Shown one piece after another: positions 1 to 6,749 of a stretch of DNA of 11,635 bases. Under the pieces are notes generated by a model. That model saw only the letters and a program-made list of their open reading frames with translations. It was not told where the DNA came from and ran no database searches. The stretch lies in the NCBI GenBank assembly GCA_031271075.1, contig JAISWN010000143.1, positions 1 through 11,635 on the forward strand. The letters are read 5' to 3'. The translations under genes and the position numbers were made by a program. How positions within the stretch are numbered: position 1 is the first letter of the stretch; every line of letters starts with the position of its first letter. The stretch is from Treponema sp. (lineage in GTDB: Bacteria > Spirochaetota > Spirochaetia > Treponematales > Breznakiellaceae).

Positions 1-488
1 GCCTCGTTTATCATCTTTAAATCGTTGAAGGAGTCCCCGGCGGCAAAAACCCGCAGGTTGATGGACTTAAAGGCCGCCACGGCGTGTTTTTTGCCTTCCC
101 GCTGCCGCAGCCGGTAACCGGTAACGGTTCCGTCTTCCGCCGTCATCAGGCTGTTGCAGAAGAGGGTGGGCCAGGAGAGCTTGGCCATGAGGGGCCTGAC
201 GAACTGCTCGAAGGTATCGGAGAGGATCACCAGTTGGGTCCGCTCCCGCAGTTTCGCGGTAAAATCCTCCGCCCCTTCCAGGGGGGACATGGTTCCGATA
301 ACCCGCTGGATATCCGGCAGCCTGAGCCTGTGGCGGTTCAGAAGCCCGATGCGGGATTGCATCAGTTTGTCGTAATCCGGCTCGTCCCGGGTGGTCCGCC
401 GGAATTCGGGGATCCCCGTGGCCTCCGCGAAGGCAATCCAGATTTCGGGAACCAGCACTCCTTCAAGATCCAGGCATACTAAGGGCAT
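1..488 (-). CDS. thrH: ThrH-type phosphoserine phosphatase / homoserine phosphotransferase (3' part cut off by window edge)
   Basis: A HAD-superfamily enzyme of the ThrH group. Family members dephosphorylate phosphoserine and can pass the phosphate to homoserine, linking serine and threonine synthesis in the cytoplasm. The 162 codons seen begin with the ThrH signature CLDLEGVLVPEIW, where D7 and E9 replace the usual HAD DxD pair. Motif II is VILSDTF (S90-D91), lysines lie near residues 133-134, and motif IV is AAGDSFND (G151-D156). About 40 C-terminal residues are missing compared with a family length near 205. The ATG at 488 is preceded by GGAGG at a 4-nt spacing, so the start is well supported. 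It is divergent from the dam gene with only 56 bp between them. Family assignment is firm. Which of the two activities matters in vivo cannot be told from sequence. Confidence 0.93.
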   Translation of the reverse strand, partial: MPLVCLDLEGVLVPEIWIAFAEATGIPEFRRTTRDEPDYDKLMQSRIGLLNRHRLRLPDIQRVIGTMSPLEGAEDFTAKLRERTQLVILSDTFEQFVRPLMAKLSWPTLFCNSLMTAEDGTVTGYRLRQREGKKHAVAAFKSINLRVFAAGDSFNDLKMINE

Positions 489-509
489 GTTTCCTCCGGG
501 TTTTCAAAG

Positions 510-538
510 TTGCCGTTTTCGCGCCATCAGGATAGGAT
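510..538 (+). promoter_or_regulatory. Candidate sigma70-type promoter for dam-birA
   Basis: In the 56-bp gap between thrH and dam, TTGCCG (510-515) and TAGGAT (533-538) are 17 bp apart, matching four of six consensus positions each. Transcription would begin at about the ATG at 545. That would make the longer dam start nearly leaderless, or favour the internal ATG at 566. This is a weak sequence match only. Confidence 0.3.
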
Positions 539-544
539 AAGCCT

Positions 545-1408
545 ATGGTAAAGGACAAGTCCCCGATGAAGCCCTATCTGAAATGGGCCGGGGGGAAAAG
601 GCAGTTGCTGCCGGAAATAGAAAAGAACCTTCCCCCCGATATGGCCGCGTATACCTATTACGAGCCCTTTGTGGGGGCCGGCGCGGTTCTTTTTCATCTG
701 CGGCCCCGGAAAGCCGTAATAAACGACTCTAATACCCAGTTGATAATGACCTACCGGGCCGTAAAAGATCATGTTGATACCCTAGTAAAACTGCTGGACG
801 GTCACCGGCGGAAAAACAGTGAAGCCTATTACTATCAAATCCGGGATCTGGACCGGAACGCCGAAACCTTTAAGGCCCTGGGGGATGTGGAAAAAGCGGC
901 GCGCCTCATATTTCTCAACAAAACCTGCTACAACGGCCTCTACCGGGTAAATTCCCGGGGTCTGTTTAACGTGCCTTACGGAAAATACAGGAACCCTGTT
1001 ATCTGTGAGGAAGCCGTCCTGCGGCGGATCAGCGCTTATTTGAACGCCGGCGATGTTACGATACTGAACCGTGACTTTGAAGCCGCCCTATCGGGCGCCG
1101 GCAGGCATTCGTTCATCTACTTCGATCCTCCCTATCACAGCCCGGATAAAAGCAATTTTACCGGATACCAGGCCGGCGGGTTTGGCGAGGATGAACAGCG
1201 GCGGCTTCGGGATCTCTTTGCCCGGATGACGGAGGAGGGGGCGGAATGCATCCTGAGCAACGCGGACACGGAATTTATCCGGGATCTGTACCGGGATTTT
1301 GAAGTAGTACCGGTTCGGGCAAAGCGGGCAATCAATTCGGATGCTTCGGGGCGCGGTTTCGTGAATGAGATCCTGGTAATGAACCGGGCAATAAACCGGC
1401 GGGATTAA
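545..1408 (+). CDS. dam: DNA adenine methyltransferase, D12 (Dam/DpnM-like) class
   Basis: An N6-adenine DNA methyltransferase of the D12 class, which usually acts on GATC or a related site using S-adenosylmethionine. The AdoMet-binding motif region is complete: YLKWAGGKRQ at residues 11-20 and EPFVGAGAVLF at 40-50. The catalytic motif is DPPY at 194-197. No restriction endonuclease gene is beside it, so it looks like an orphan methylase for replication, repair or regulation, though DpnII-type partners elsewhere cannot be excluded. The start is uncertain. ATG 545 has only a poor upstream AGGA, whereas ATG 566 begins the canonical family N-terminus MKPYLKWAGGK and has AAAGGA upstream at an 11-nt spacing. 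The biotin ligase gene follows 10 nt after the stop, implying co-transcription. Class is certain. The target site is inferred. Confidence 0.93.
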   Translation: MVKDKSPMKPYLKWAGGKRQLLPEIEKNLPPDMAAYTYYEPFVGAGAVLFHLRPRKAVINDSNTQLIMTYRAVKDHVDTLVKLLDGHRRKNSEAYYYQIRDLDRNAETFKALGDVEKAARLIFLNKTCYNGLYRVNSRGLFNVPYGKYRNPVICEEAVLRRISAYLNAGDVTILNRDFEAALSGAGRHSFIYFDPPYHSPDKSNFTGYQAGGFGEDEQRRLRDLFARMTEEGAECILSNADTEFIRDLYRDFEVVPVRAKRAINSDASGRGFVNEILVMNRAINRRD

Positions 1409-1418
1409 AGGCGGCGCC

Positions 1419-2258
1419 GTGAAGACCCTTGCCCTGTTAAACCCCTTCGGCGCCCCCGTGTTCTACCGGGAGACGGTGTCCAGCACCATGGACGAGTCCC
1501 GCCGGCTTGCCGGCTCAGGCAGCCCCCACGGTACGGTCATCGCCGCCGGTTTCCAGGAGCGGGGCCGCGGCCGGGGGCGGAACCGGCCCTGGAACATGAA
1601 CCGGGGAGAAAGCCTCCCCTTTACCCTGCTGCTCCGGTATCCTGATTTTTCCGCCATCCCCCCCGCCCTAACCCTGAGAACCGGGCTCGCGGTGGCGGAG
1701 GCGGTGGAAGATTTCGCGCCCCTCCTCCTGGGGAAGGTGCGGGTAAAGTGGCCCAACGACCTGATGGCCGCCGGACCGGAGGGCGCTTTCGGCAAGCTGG
1801 CGGGCATCCTGGCCGAGGGGGACGGCCGGCTTGTCCATATCGGCTGCGGGGTTAACGTGGCCCAGACCGGTTTTCCCGAAGAACTCCGGGGAAAGGCCGC
1901 AAGCCTCGCCACGGTTCTGTCCGGGGCCGGAGGGTATAGCCCGGAGAGCCTGGCCGCCTCCCGCTTCGCCCTGCTGGAAAGGATCCTCCTCCGGCTCCAC
2001 GGGGAACTGGAAGGCTGCGGGGAAGGGAAGGATTGGCGGGCCAGACTGGAACAGCGGCTCTTTATGAAGGATCGGCCGGTGGTCTTTATCGCCGGAGGCC
2101 CGGATTCGCCGCTAAAGGTTGAGGGGAGGCTCCTGGGAATTGGGCCTGATGGGGAGATCCTTATCGTGCCACAGGGGGAGAGCCGGGCCCATTCCTTTGT
2201 TACCGGGGAACTGCGGGTTGATTCGTGCCGAGGGGTCGGACTTGCTCCGTCCGTTTAA
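1419..2258 (+). CDS. birA: Biotin--[acetyl-CoA-carboxylase] ligase, monofunctional type
   Basis: This enzyme attaches biotin, through biotinyl-5'-AMP, to the lysine of biotin carboxyl carrier proteins. Visible motifs are ETVSSTMDESRRLA at residues 18-31, the Arg/Gly-rich nucleotide loop GRGRGRNRPW at 49-58, KWPNDL at 110-115 (K110 in the substrate pocket), GKLAGILAE at 125-133 and GCGVNV at 142-147. A short C-terminal SH3-like part ends in SFVTGELRV. No N-terminal winged helix is present, so this is the non-regulatory form and cannot act as the biotin-operon repressor. The start is GTG 1419, preceded by AAAGGCGG at 1407-1414. The Arg/Gly loop differs from E. coli GRGRRGRKW in lacking the middle glycine spacing, probably a lineage variant. 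It lies 10 nt after dam and probably shares its transcript. Confidence 0.9.
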   Translation: MKTLALLNPFGAPVFYRETVSSTMDESRRLAGSGSPHGTVIAAGFQERGRGRGRNRPWNMNRGESLPFTLLLRYPDFSAIPPALTLRTGLAVAEAVEDFAPLLLGKVRVKWPNDLMAAGPEGAFGKLAGILAEGDGRLVHIGCGVNVAQTGFPEELRGKAASLATVLSGAGGYSPESLAASRFALLERILLRLHGELEGCGEGKDWRARLEQRLFMKDRPVVFIAGGPDSPLKVEGRLLGIGPDGEILIVPQGESRAHSFVTGELRVDSCRGVGLAPSV

Positions 2259-2267
2259 TACCCCGCC

Positions 2268-2339
2268 GAACCGCAGGTTCGACTTCAGGGCGAGGTTGTT
2301 GAAAGGTTCCTAAACGGTGTGTTCCTAAACGATGGTTCC
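2268..2339 (+). repeat. Small hairpin and tandem direct repeats after birA (degenerate repeat-family remnant)
   Basis: A hairpin GAACC-gca-GGTTC (2268-2280) is followed by two copies of GTTCCTAAACG at 2306-2316 and 2321-2331, 15 bp apart, with a third partial GGTTCC at 2334-2339. The GAACC/GGTTC stem and the GTTnnTAAAC unit resemble the hairpin repeats at 5231-5351 and 9304-9438. I read this as an eroded copy of that family. An operator array cannot be excluded because a transport operon begins downstream. Confidence 0.45.
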
Positions 2340-2373
2340 CCCCCCTTAATTCATATTATTCCTCTAGGGGTTA

Positions 2374-2402
2374 TTGACACGTCTCGTTTGACAGGGTAAA
2401 AG
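2374..2402 (+). promoter_or_regulatory. Candidate promoter of the ABC importer operon
   Basis: A perfect TTGACA -35 box (2374-2379) is followed after 17 bp by TAAAAG (2397-2402), a four-of-six -10 box. A second TTGACA occurs at 2388-2393, giving two -35-like elements 14 bp apart. Transcription would start at about 2409, just ahead of the leader hairpin at 2418-2445. Confidence 0.5.
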
Positions 2403-2417
2403 CTTTATATGTTGCGG

Positions 2418-2445
2418 CTTTCCCGAAACTTTTGTTTGGGGAAAG
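2418..2445 (+). promoter_or_regulatory. 5'-UTR hairpin just upstream of the Shine-Dalgarno site
   Basis: CTTTCCC (2418-2424) pairs with GGGAAAG (2439-2445), and inside it AAAC (2426-2429) pairs with GTTT (2434-2437) around a TTTT loop. Only one G-G mismatch interrupts the 11-bp stem. The stem ends 6 nt before the AGGAGG ribosome site at 2452-2457, so it is well placed to control translation or protect the mRNA 5' end. No tract of T follows, so it is not a classical terminator. Confidence 0.5.
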
Positions 2446-2461
2446 TAACCCAGGAGGATGT

Positions 2462-3499
2462 ATGCGGCACGCCGGAAAGTTGATTTTTTCCCTGTTGGTT
2501 TTTTTTGCCCTCCCCGCCCTCTGGGCAAGCGGGGTAAAGGCCGCCGGCCCGGTCCCGGCGGAGGATCCGGTTACCGGTGAACTTTTGATTTACTCGGTAA
2601 TTAACGAAAACGCCACCAAGGCGCTGGCGGAACTTTTTACCCGGAAAACGGGCGTAAAGGTGGATTCCTTCCGGGCGGCTACCGGGGAACTGGTAAACCG
2701 GGTGATTGCCGAAAAGGACGCCCCCCAGGCGGACCTGTTCCTTGGGGGCGCGGAAAGCCAGCATATCGCCATCGCCAAAGCCGGGGCTCTGGACAACTAC
2801 AACTCCGCCGCGGTTCCGGGGATACCGGCCTATACCCGGGCGGAAGACGGAACCTGGACAGGGTTCTGCGTCCTTACCCTGGGGATAGGGGTAAACGAGC
2901 GGCGCTTTAAGGAAAAATTCCCCGGCAAGGCCTATCCCCAAACCTGGGACGAGCTGAACGATCCGGCCTTCAAGGGGGAGTTGGTCTTTAACGATCCCGC
3001 CGCCTCATCCACCGGCTACCTTTTCCTCCAGAGCCAGCTTCAGCGGCTGGGGGAAACCCGGGGCTGGGATTACCTGAAAAGCCTGGCCGCCCTGGCGGGA
3101 CAGTTTCCCCCCTCGGGGAGCGCCCCGCCCCGGCTTATCGGAACCGGCGAATACTCGATCTGCGTGGCCTATGTACACGCCATGCAGACCTATGCGGCCC
3201 AGGGCCACCCGGTCAAGATCCTGGTTCCCCCCAAGACGGTAGGGGAAATTGACGCGGTATCCGTAATCAAAGGCGGCCCCAACCGCCTGAACGCCAGGAA
3301 ATTTGTGGACTTCATGTTGTCCAGGGAGGCTCAGGAACTTTTCCTCTCCTTTTCCCCGGCCATACCGGTAAACCCGGAGGCGAAGCAGCCCGAAGGTTCC
3401 ATTTCAATTGACAAACTCGATTTGCTTGACTACGATTCCGAGTTGGCTGGGTCCCGGCGGGACGCAGCCCTTGCCCGGTGGCAGCAAGAGGTGAAGTAG
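2462..3499 (+). CDS. Periplasmic substrate-binding protein of an Fe(III)/AfuA-FbpA-type ABC importer
   Basis: A secreted solute-binding protein (family 1, iron(III)/AfuA-like) that would deliver ligand to the permease encoded next. Residues 1-28 form a signal peptide: basic MRHAGK, a hydrophobic core LIFSLLVFFALPAL, and small residues around 22-28. There is no clear lipobox cysteine. The mature part shows family features: ELLIYSVINENATKAL, a DLFLGG segment, TWDEL and AVSVIKGGPN. The tandem tyrosines that bind iron in FbpA are not evident, so the ligand may be iron, another metal complex, or a phosphonate-like anion. ATG 2462 is chosen over an in-frame TTG at 2432 because AGGAGG (2452-2457) lies 4 nt before the ATG. 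The length of 345 aa is normal. A permease gene follows after 106 bp, with no ATPase gene in the window. Confidence 0.82.
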   Translation: MRHAGKLIFSLLVFFALPALWASGVKAAGPVPAEDPVTGELLIYSVINENATKALAELFTRKTGVKVDSFRAATGELVNRVIAEKDAPQADLFLGGAESQHIAIAKAGALDNYNSAAVPGIPAYTRAEDGTWTGFCVLTLGIGVNERRFKEKFPGKAYPQTWDELNDPAFKGELVFNDPAASSTGYLFLQSQLQRLGETRGWDYLKSLAALAGQFPPSGSAPPRLIGTGEYSICVAYVHAMQTYAAQGHPVKILVPPKTVGEIDAVSVIKGGPNRLNARKFVDFMLSREAQELFLSFSPAIPVNPEAKQPEGSISIDKLDLLDYDSELAGSRRDAALARWQQEVK

Positions 3500-3605
3500 G
3501 GGGGTCTATACCTTAATTGGCACTAAAAGAGAGGTACGGCTTACGGGGGATTCAAAAAGCGGAACAACCGGCGTTACTCTGGGGAGAAGCCTCTTCCCCC
3601 CCGGA

Positions 3606-5222
3606 GTGAGGGAATCCGGGCCGGTACGGTTCCTCTGGGGCCTGTGTTTGGCCTTTCTGCTGTTTTCCATCCTCTATCCCCTGCTGCGGGTCTTGTCCGC
3701 CGCAGATCGGGAAAGTTGGCGGCAGGTACTGGGTTCCGCCCGTCTCAGTTCCGCCCTGTCCAATACCCTGCTTCTCGTTCTGCTGTCTACCTTCCTTTCG
3801 GTACTCACCGGTTTTATCTACGCCTACGCGGTGATCCGGGGAGGGATACCCTTTGCCGGCTTTTTTTCGTTTATTCCGATCCTGCACCTGGTAACCCCTC
3901 CCTTTGTGGGAGGGCTTTCGTTTATCCTGCTTTTCGGCCGGCAGGGTTTCTTTACCCGCAGCCTGCTCCATTTAGACATCTCCCTCTACGGGCTTCCCGG
4001 CCTCTTGATCGCCCAGACCCTGTGTTTCTTCCCCATGGCCTTCCTCATCATCAAGGATACCTTCGAAAGGATGAACCCTTCCCTGGAATACGCCGCCCAG
4101 GCCCTCGGGGCCGGCCGTCTGCGGGTGTTCAGAACCCTTACCGCCCCGCTTGCCCTGCCGGGAATTGTTTCGGCCCTGCTCTTTATCGCCATCTCGGTAC
4201 TGGGGGACTTCGGGAACCCCATGCTTATCGGCGGCCGTTACAATGTGCTGTCGGTGGAACTCTACACCCAGCTTACCGGCTGGGCCAATGCGGGCGCCAG
4301 CGCGGCATTGGGGATCATCCTCCTGATTCCGGCTTTTGTCCTCTTCGCCCTGCAGCGTCTGGCCCTGCACAGAAGGAGTTCCCGCTTTGCCACGGTAGGT
4401 TCCTCTTCCTCCTCCATGCCCCTTCCCCTGCCGGCCTTTCCGGTACGGGTACTGCTCTTTGCCTTCTGCGCCTTCATCACCTTTATTGTGGCGGCTCAGT
4501 TTCTCGCCATGGCGGGTGGGGCATTTTCCCGGATCTGGGGAGTCGATCCGGGCCTTACCCTTAGGCACCTGAAAGATTCGCTGGACTACCGGCGGGAACT
4601 TCTCAACACCCTGGCCTTCTCCCTCTCCGCCGCCTGCGTCACCGCCGTCCTGGGAACCCTGCTTTCATTCCTGACCCTGCGCACCGATCTTCCTTTCCGC
4701 CGCACGGTGGATCTCCTGGTGATGATCCCCGCCGCGATTCCCGGCTCCCTTACCGGTCTGGCCTTTGTAATCGCCTTTAACGGCCCCTATTTCCGCCTTA
4801 CCGGCTCCCGGATCATCATCGTCCTTGCCATCGTTGTCTGTAATCTTCCCGCGGCCTACCGCATCCTGGTCTCCTCGGTAATGGGTATCCGCAGTTCCCT
4901 TGACGACGGGGCCCGCTCCCTGGGGGCCTCCCGGCTCCAGCTTTTCCTTACCGTGATCTGCCCCCTGGTGATCAAAGGCATCATATCGGCCTTTGTATTT
5001 ACCTTTGTGCGTTCAACCGGCACCATAAGCGCGGTGATCTTTCTTATCAGCTTTAAAACAAAAATCGCATCGGTAACGATCCTGAACCTGGCAAGCCAGG
5101 GGGACTGGGGCAAGGCGGCGGCCCTGGCCTTTATCCTTACGGCGCTTACTTTTCTGTGCCTGGGGCTCCTGCGCGCCGCCGGAGGCAGGCAGTTCTTCCG
5201 GGATATGCTTGAACGGCGCTAG
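3606..5222 (+). CDS. Fused two-domain ABC permease of the AfuB/FbpB iron-importer type
   Basis: An inner-membrane permease in which two BPD-type transmembrane domains are joined in one 538-aa chain, as in FbpB/AfuB. Each half has the cytoplasmic EAA loop that docks on the ATPase: EYAAQALGAGRLRVF from residue 161 and DDGARSLGASRLQLF from residue 433. About six hydrophobic helices occur per half, separated by a polar region around residues 255-275. The start is uncertain. GTG 3606 has a poor Shine-Dalgarno (CCGGAG directly abutting), it sits at the edge of a weak hairpin (GGGGA at 3581 with TCCCC at 3595), and the frame is open further upstream without an obvious ATG. No ABC ATPase follows: 8 nt after the stop the inverted-repeat element begins. 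The ATPase must be supplied in trans or have been lost. Role as permease partner of the upstream binding protein is well supported; the substrate is inferred. Confidence 0.88.
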   Translation: MRESGPVRFLWGLCLAFLLFSILYPLLRVLSAADRESWRQVLGSARLSSALSNTLLLVLLSTFLSVLTGFIYAYAVIRGGIPFAGFFSFIPILHLVTPPFVGGLSFILLFGRQGFFTRSLLHLDISLYGLPGLLIAQTLCFFPMAFLIIKDTFERMNPSLEYAAQALGAGRLRVFRTLTAPLALPGIVSALLFIAISVLGDFGNPMLIGGRYNVLSVELYTQLTGWANAGASAALGIILLIPAFVLFALQRLALHRRSSRFATVGSSSSSMPLPLPAFPVRVLLFAFCAFITFIVAAQFLAMAGGAFSRIWGVDPGLTLRHLKDSLDYRRELLNTLAFSLSAACVTAVLGTLLSFLTLRTDLPFRRTVDLLVMIPAAIPGSLTGLAFVIAFNGPYFRLTGSRIIIVLAIVVCNLPAAYRILVSSVMGIRSSLDDGARSLGASRLQLFLTVICPLVIKGIISAFVFTFVRSTGTISAVIFLISFKTKIASVTILNLASQGDWGKAAALAFILTALTFLCLGLLRAAGGRQFFRDMLERR

Positions 5223-5230
5223 AAAGAATT

Positions 5231-5273
5231 GGACCTGTTTAACAACCCGGTTGGTTGTTAAACAAGTCTCGCA
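5231..5273 (+). repeat. Left inverted repeat, itself a long stem-loop (module A)
   Basis: The core is TTTAACAACC-cggtt-GGTTGTTAAA, a perfect 10-bp stem extended outward by TG/CA and GAC/GTC pairing. The right copy at 8983-9025 is its reverse complement with two mismatches in 43 bp. Because the stem is symmetric, orientation is fixed by the 5-nt loop and by the inner tail AAGTCTCGCA, and both say inverted. It may also terminate permease transcription. Confidence 0.85.
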
Positions 5274-5291
5274 AAACGCTCCACGTTTTGC
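5271..5291 (+). repeat. Hairpin module B (left)
   Basis: GCAAAACG-ctcca-CGTTTTGC is a perfect 8-bp stem that abuts module A. It is followed by CGTCTTTAAG. A matching GCAAAA...TTTTGC hairpin followed by CCGGAC occurs at 9347-9381. Possible transcription terminator between the permease and the convergent minus-strand operon. Confidence 0.6.
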
Positions 5292-5303
5292 CGTCTTTAA
5301 GTG

Positions 5304-5351
5304 GTTGTTGGCGAACCTTCGGTTCGACAGAAACTGAAGTTTCTGAACAAC
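5304..5351 (+). repeat. Three-way-junction structured repeat (module C, left)
   Basis: The outer stem GTTGTT (5304-5309) pairs with AACAAC (5346-5351). Inside are two perfect hairpins: CGAACC-ttc-GGTTCG (5312-5326) and CAGAAACT-ga-AGTTTCTG (5328-5345). Only G5310, G5311 and A5327 are unpaired at the junction. It lies 4 nt past the glycosyltransferase stop and could act as its transcript 3' end, but no T-run follows on that strand. Confidence 0.65.
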
Positions 5352-5355
5352 TCTA

Positions 5356-6284
5356 TTATATTTTAACGAGACGGGATAAAATTTCGATATAGTCAGAAGC
5401 GAAAATACTTTTGAGGTAAGACCGTTCCTTTTCTATGTATTCTTTTTTATCCCCAATTAGTTTTTTTGCGTCCATATAAGCTGCGGAATAGGTGGCTTTA
5501 ATACGTTCATCAATCGTATCTTTTAAGAGGCCGGGCGGAAACAGTGTTTCAAGAAGGTATAGCCGGTTGTAACATGCGTCAATCCGGGAGCGGACAAAAG
5601 GGCCCGGAGTATTTTTTTCCCGGTAAATGTGCCCCACTTCGAAATCCTTTACAAGGATACATGAACTTCCGGTAAGCCAATATTTGAGGCTTAAAAATTC
5701 TTCATCAACACCATAACCAACGAGCCCGTTAAGGCCGTGAATATATTCATAATAACTTTTATCGCCCGCATAGGCGGCGCCAAGAACGCAATCAATGGGT
5801 ATCACAGGATTATCAGGAAAAGGATCGGAGCTGTTCCATTTTACCTTGATGCCTTCTTCGGTGCCGAATAACGCGCCATATATACCCGTGCTTTGTTTGG
5901 TTTTTGAAGCCGGGTAACAGGGTCTATAGCATGGGTATTGCCGCATAACAACGCGTTGGGGTGGGCTGCCAATACTTCTTCAAGGCGCGTATCCCAATTT
6001 TTCGTAAAAATCGTCATGTGAGCGTCAAGAGTCAAATAATAACATGTTTTGGTATTCGCGACCCCTTCATCGCGGCTCGCCGCGGTTCCTTTTCGTTCCG
6101 CGTGCTCAATGTACTCGGCGTGATAATTTTGAGCGACTTTCTTATAATCAACACCATCAGTTGAGCCGTCATTAATAATAATGATCGGCACATTATATGC
6201 CGATGTTTCCCGTATTGATTGGATGGTTTTATCAACTTCGATTCCCTCATTAATAAAGGGAATAATAACGGTAATATTACTCAT
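5356..6284 (-). pseudogene. GalNAc-transferase-like (GT27/GT2) glycosyltransferase split by a -1 frameshift
   Basis: Two overlapping frames encode one GT-A glycosyltransferase. The N-terminal piece (6284 to about 5903) carries VIIPFINEG, IIIINDGSTD, the loop ERKGTAASRDEG and a DxH metal motif in LTLDAH. The C-terminal piece (to 5356) carries GVDEEFLSLKYWLTG and VGHIYREK. Together these resemble polypeptide GalNAc-transferase-like enzymes, where DxH and the VGH histidine hold Mn2+. The halves meet at CTTCAAAAACC, a five-A run at 5905-5901. One extra A would restore a single frame of about 309 codons. Without it the first frame stops at 5841, losing the VGH half. Loss of function or a sequencing error is likelier than programmed slippage because no standard heptamer is present. 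The start ATG 6284 has no clear Shine-Dalgarno. It is AT-rich and last in the element's operon. The acceptor is unknown. Confidence 0.75.
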
Positions 6285-6315
6285 GCGGATATAGTACCGT
6301 ATTGTAACCGTTTAG

Positions 6316-6735
6316 TCAAGTTTCCCGGTATACCATGTGCATATATTTTTTCTCAAATCCCACCGATTCCCAAAAACTTTTCCCTGCCTCGTTCCATTCA
6401 TATACATCTATTTCTATATCTTTCCTTTCTGTATGTTCAACCAGTCTCTTAAAAAATTCTTTCCCCAGTTTCTTTCTCCGTTCCTCCCTCTTTATAAAAA
6501 ATTGCCTTAGATACAATGGGTCTTTGTTAAAGTCACAAAGGGCATAACCCGTTATATCGCCATTATCCTTTAAAAAATAATATGCCTTGTACCCCTTCTC
6601 CAAAAAATCCTTCATCCGTTCTTTTAATTGAGCCATGTTCATTTTATTATCCGCCTTTTCATCCTCAATTAACATTTTATTGAGTTCCGCTAATGTTTCT
6701 ACGTCCGCTACCGAACATTCTTTTATATTTCCCAT
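6316..6735 (-). CDS. GNAT-family N-acetyltransferase
   Basis: A 139-aa single-domain acetyltransferase of the GNAT fold, using acetyl-CoA to acetylate an amine; the substrate cannot be inferred. The fold order is visible: an N-terminal strand and helix (IKECSVADVETLAELNKML), a central strand GDITGYALCDF, the acetyl-CoA loop RRKKLGKEFFKRL (basic residues before the conserved Gly), and the C-terminal NEAGKSFWESVGFEKKY typical of motif B. ATG 6735 is preceded by TTGGAGC at a suitable distance. It starts 14 nt after the hemerythrin stop and ends 31 nt before the glycosyltransferase start, so it sits mid-operon. The gene is strikingly AT-rich and lysine-rich compared with both its GC-rich upstream neighbours and the chromosomal genes, pointing to a different origin from the transposase. 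Confidence 0.87.
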   Translation of the reverse strand: MGNIKECSVADVETLAELNKMLIEDEKADNKMNMAQLKERMKDFLEKGYKAYYFLKDNGDITGYALCDFNKDPLYLRQFFIKREERRKKLGKEFFKRLVEHTERKDIEIDVYEWNEAGKSFWESVGFEKKYMHMVYRET

Positions 6736-6749
6736 GATATTGCTCCAAC

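Noticed and set aside
84..482. Plus-strand frame at the left edge
   Set aside because: Antisense to thrH, whose motifs are clear.
2432..2461. In-frame TTG start that would lengthen the binding protein by 10 residues
   Set aside because: It lies inside the leader hairpin without a ribosome site, whereas ATG 2462 follows AGGAGG and begins a proper signal peptide.
3644..4564. Long plus-strand reading frame overlapping the permease
   Set aside because: Its product is a Pro/Arg-rich shadow of the permease with no domain, while the other frame has two EAA loops and membrane helices.
5304..5351. tRNA-like gene
   Set aside because: Only three stems in 48 nt, with no anticodon arm, T-loop sequence or acceptor end.
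5895..5910. Programmed -1 frameshift in the glycosyltransferase
   Set aside because: The frame reads CAA AAA CCA at the run, not a standard X XXY YYZ heptamer, and no obvious stimulatory structure or ribosome site is seen.
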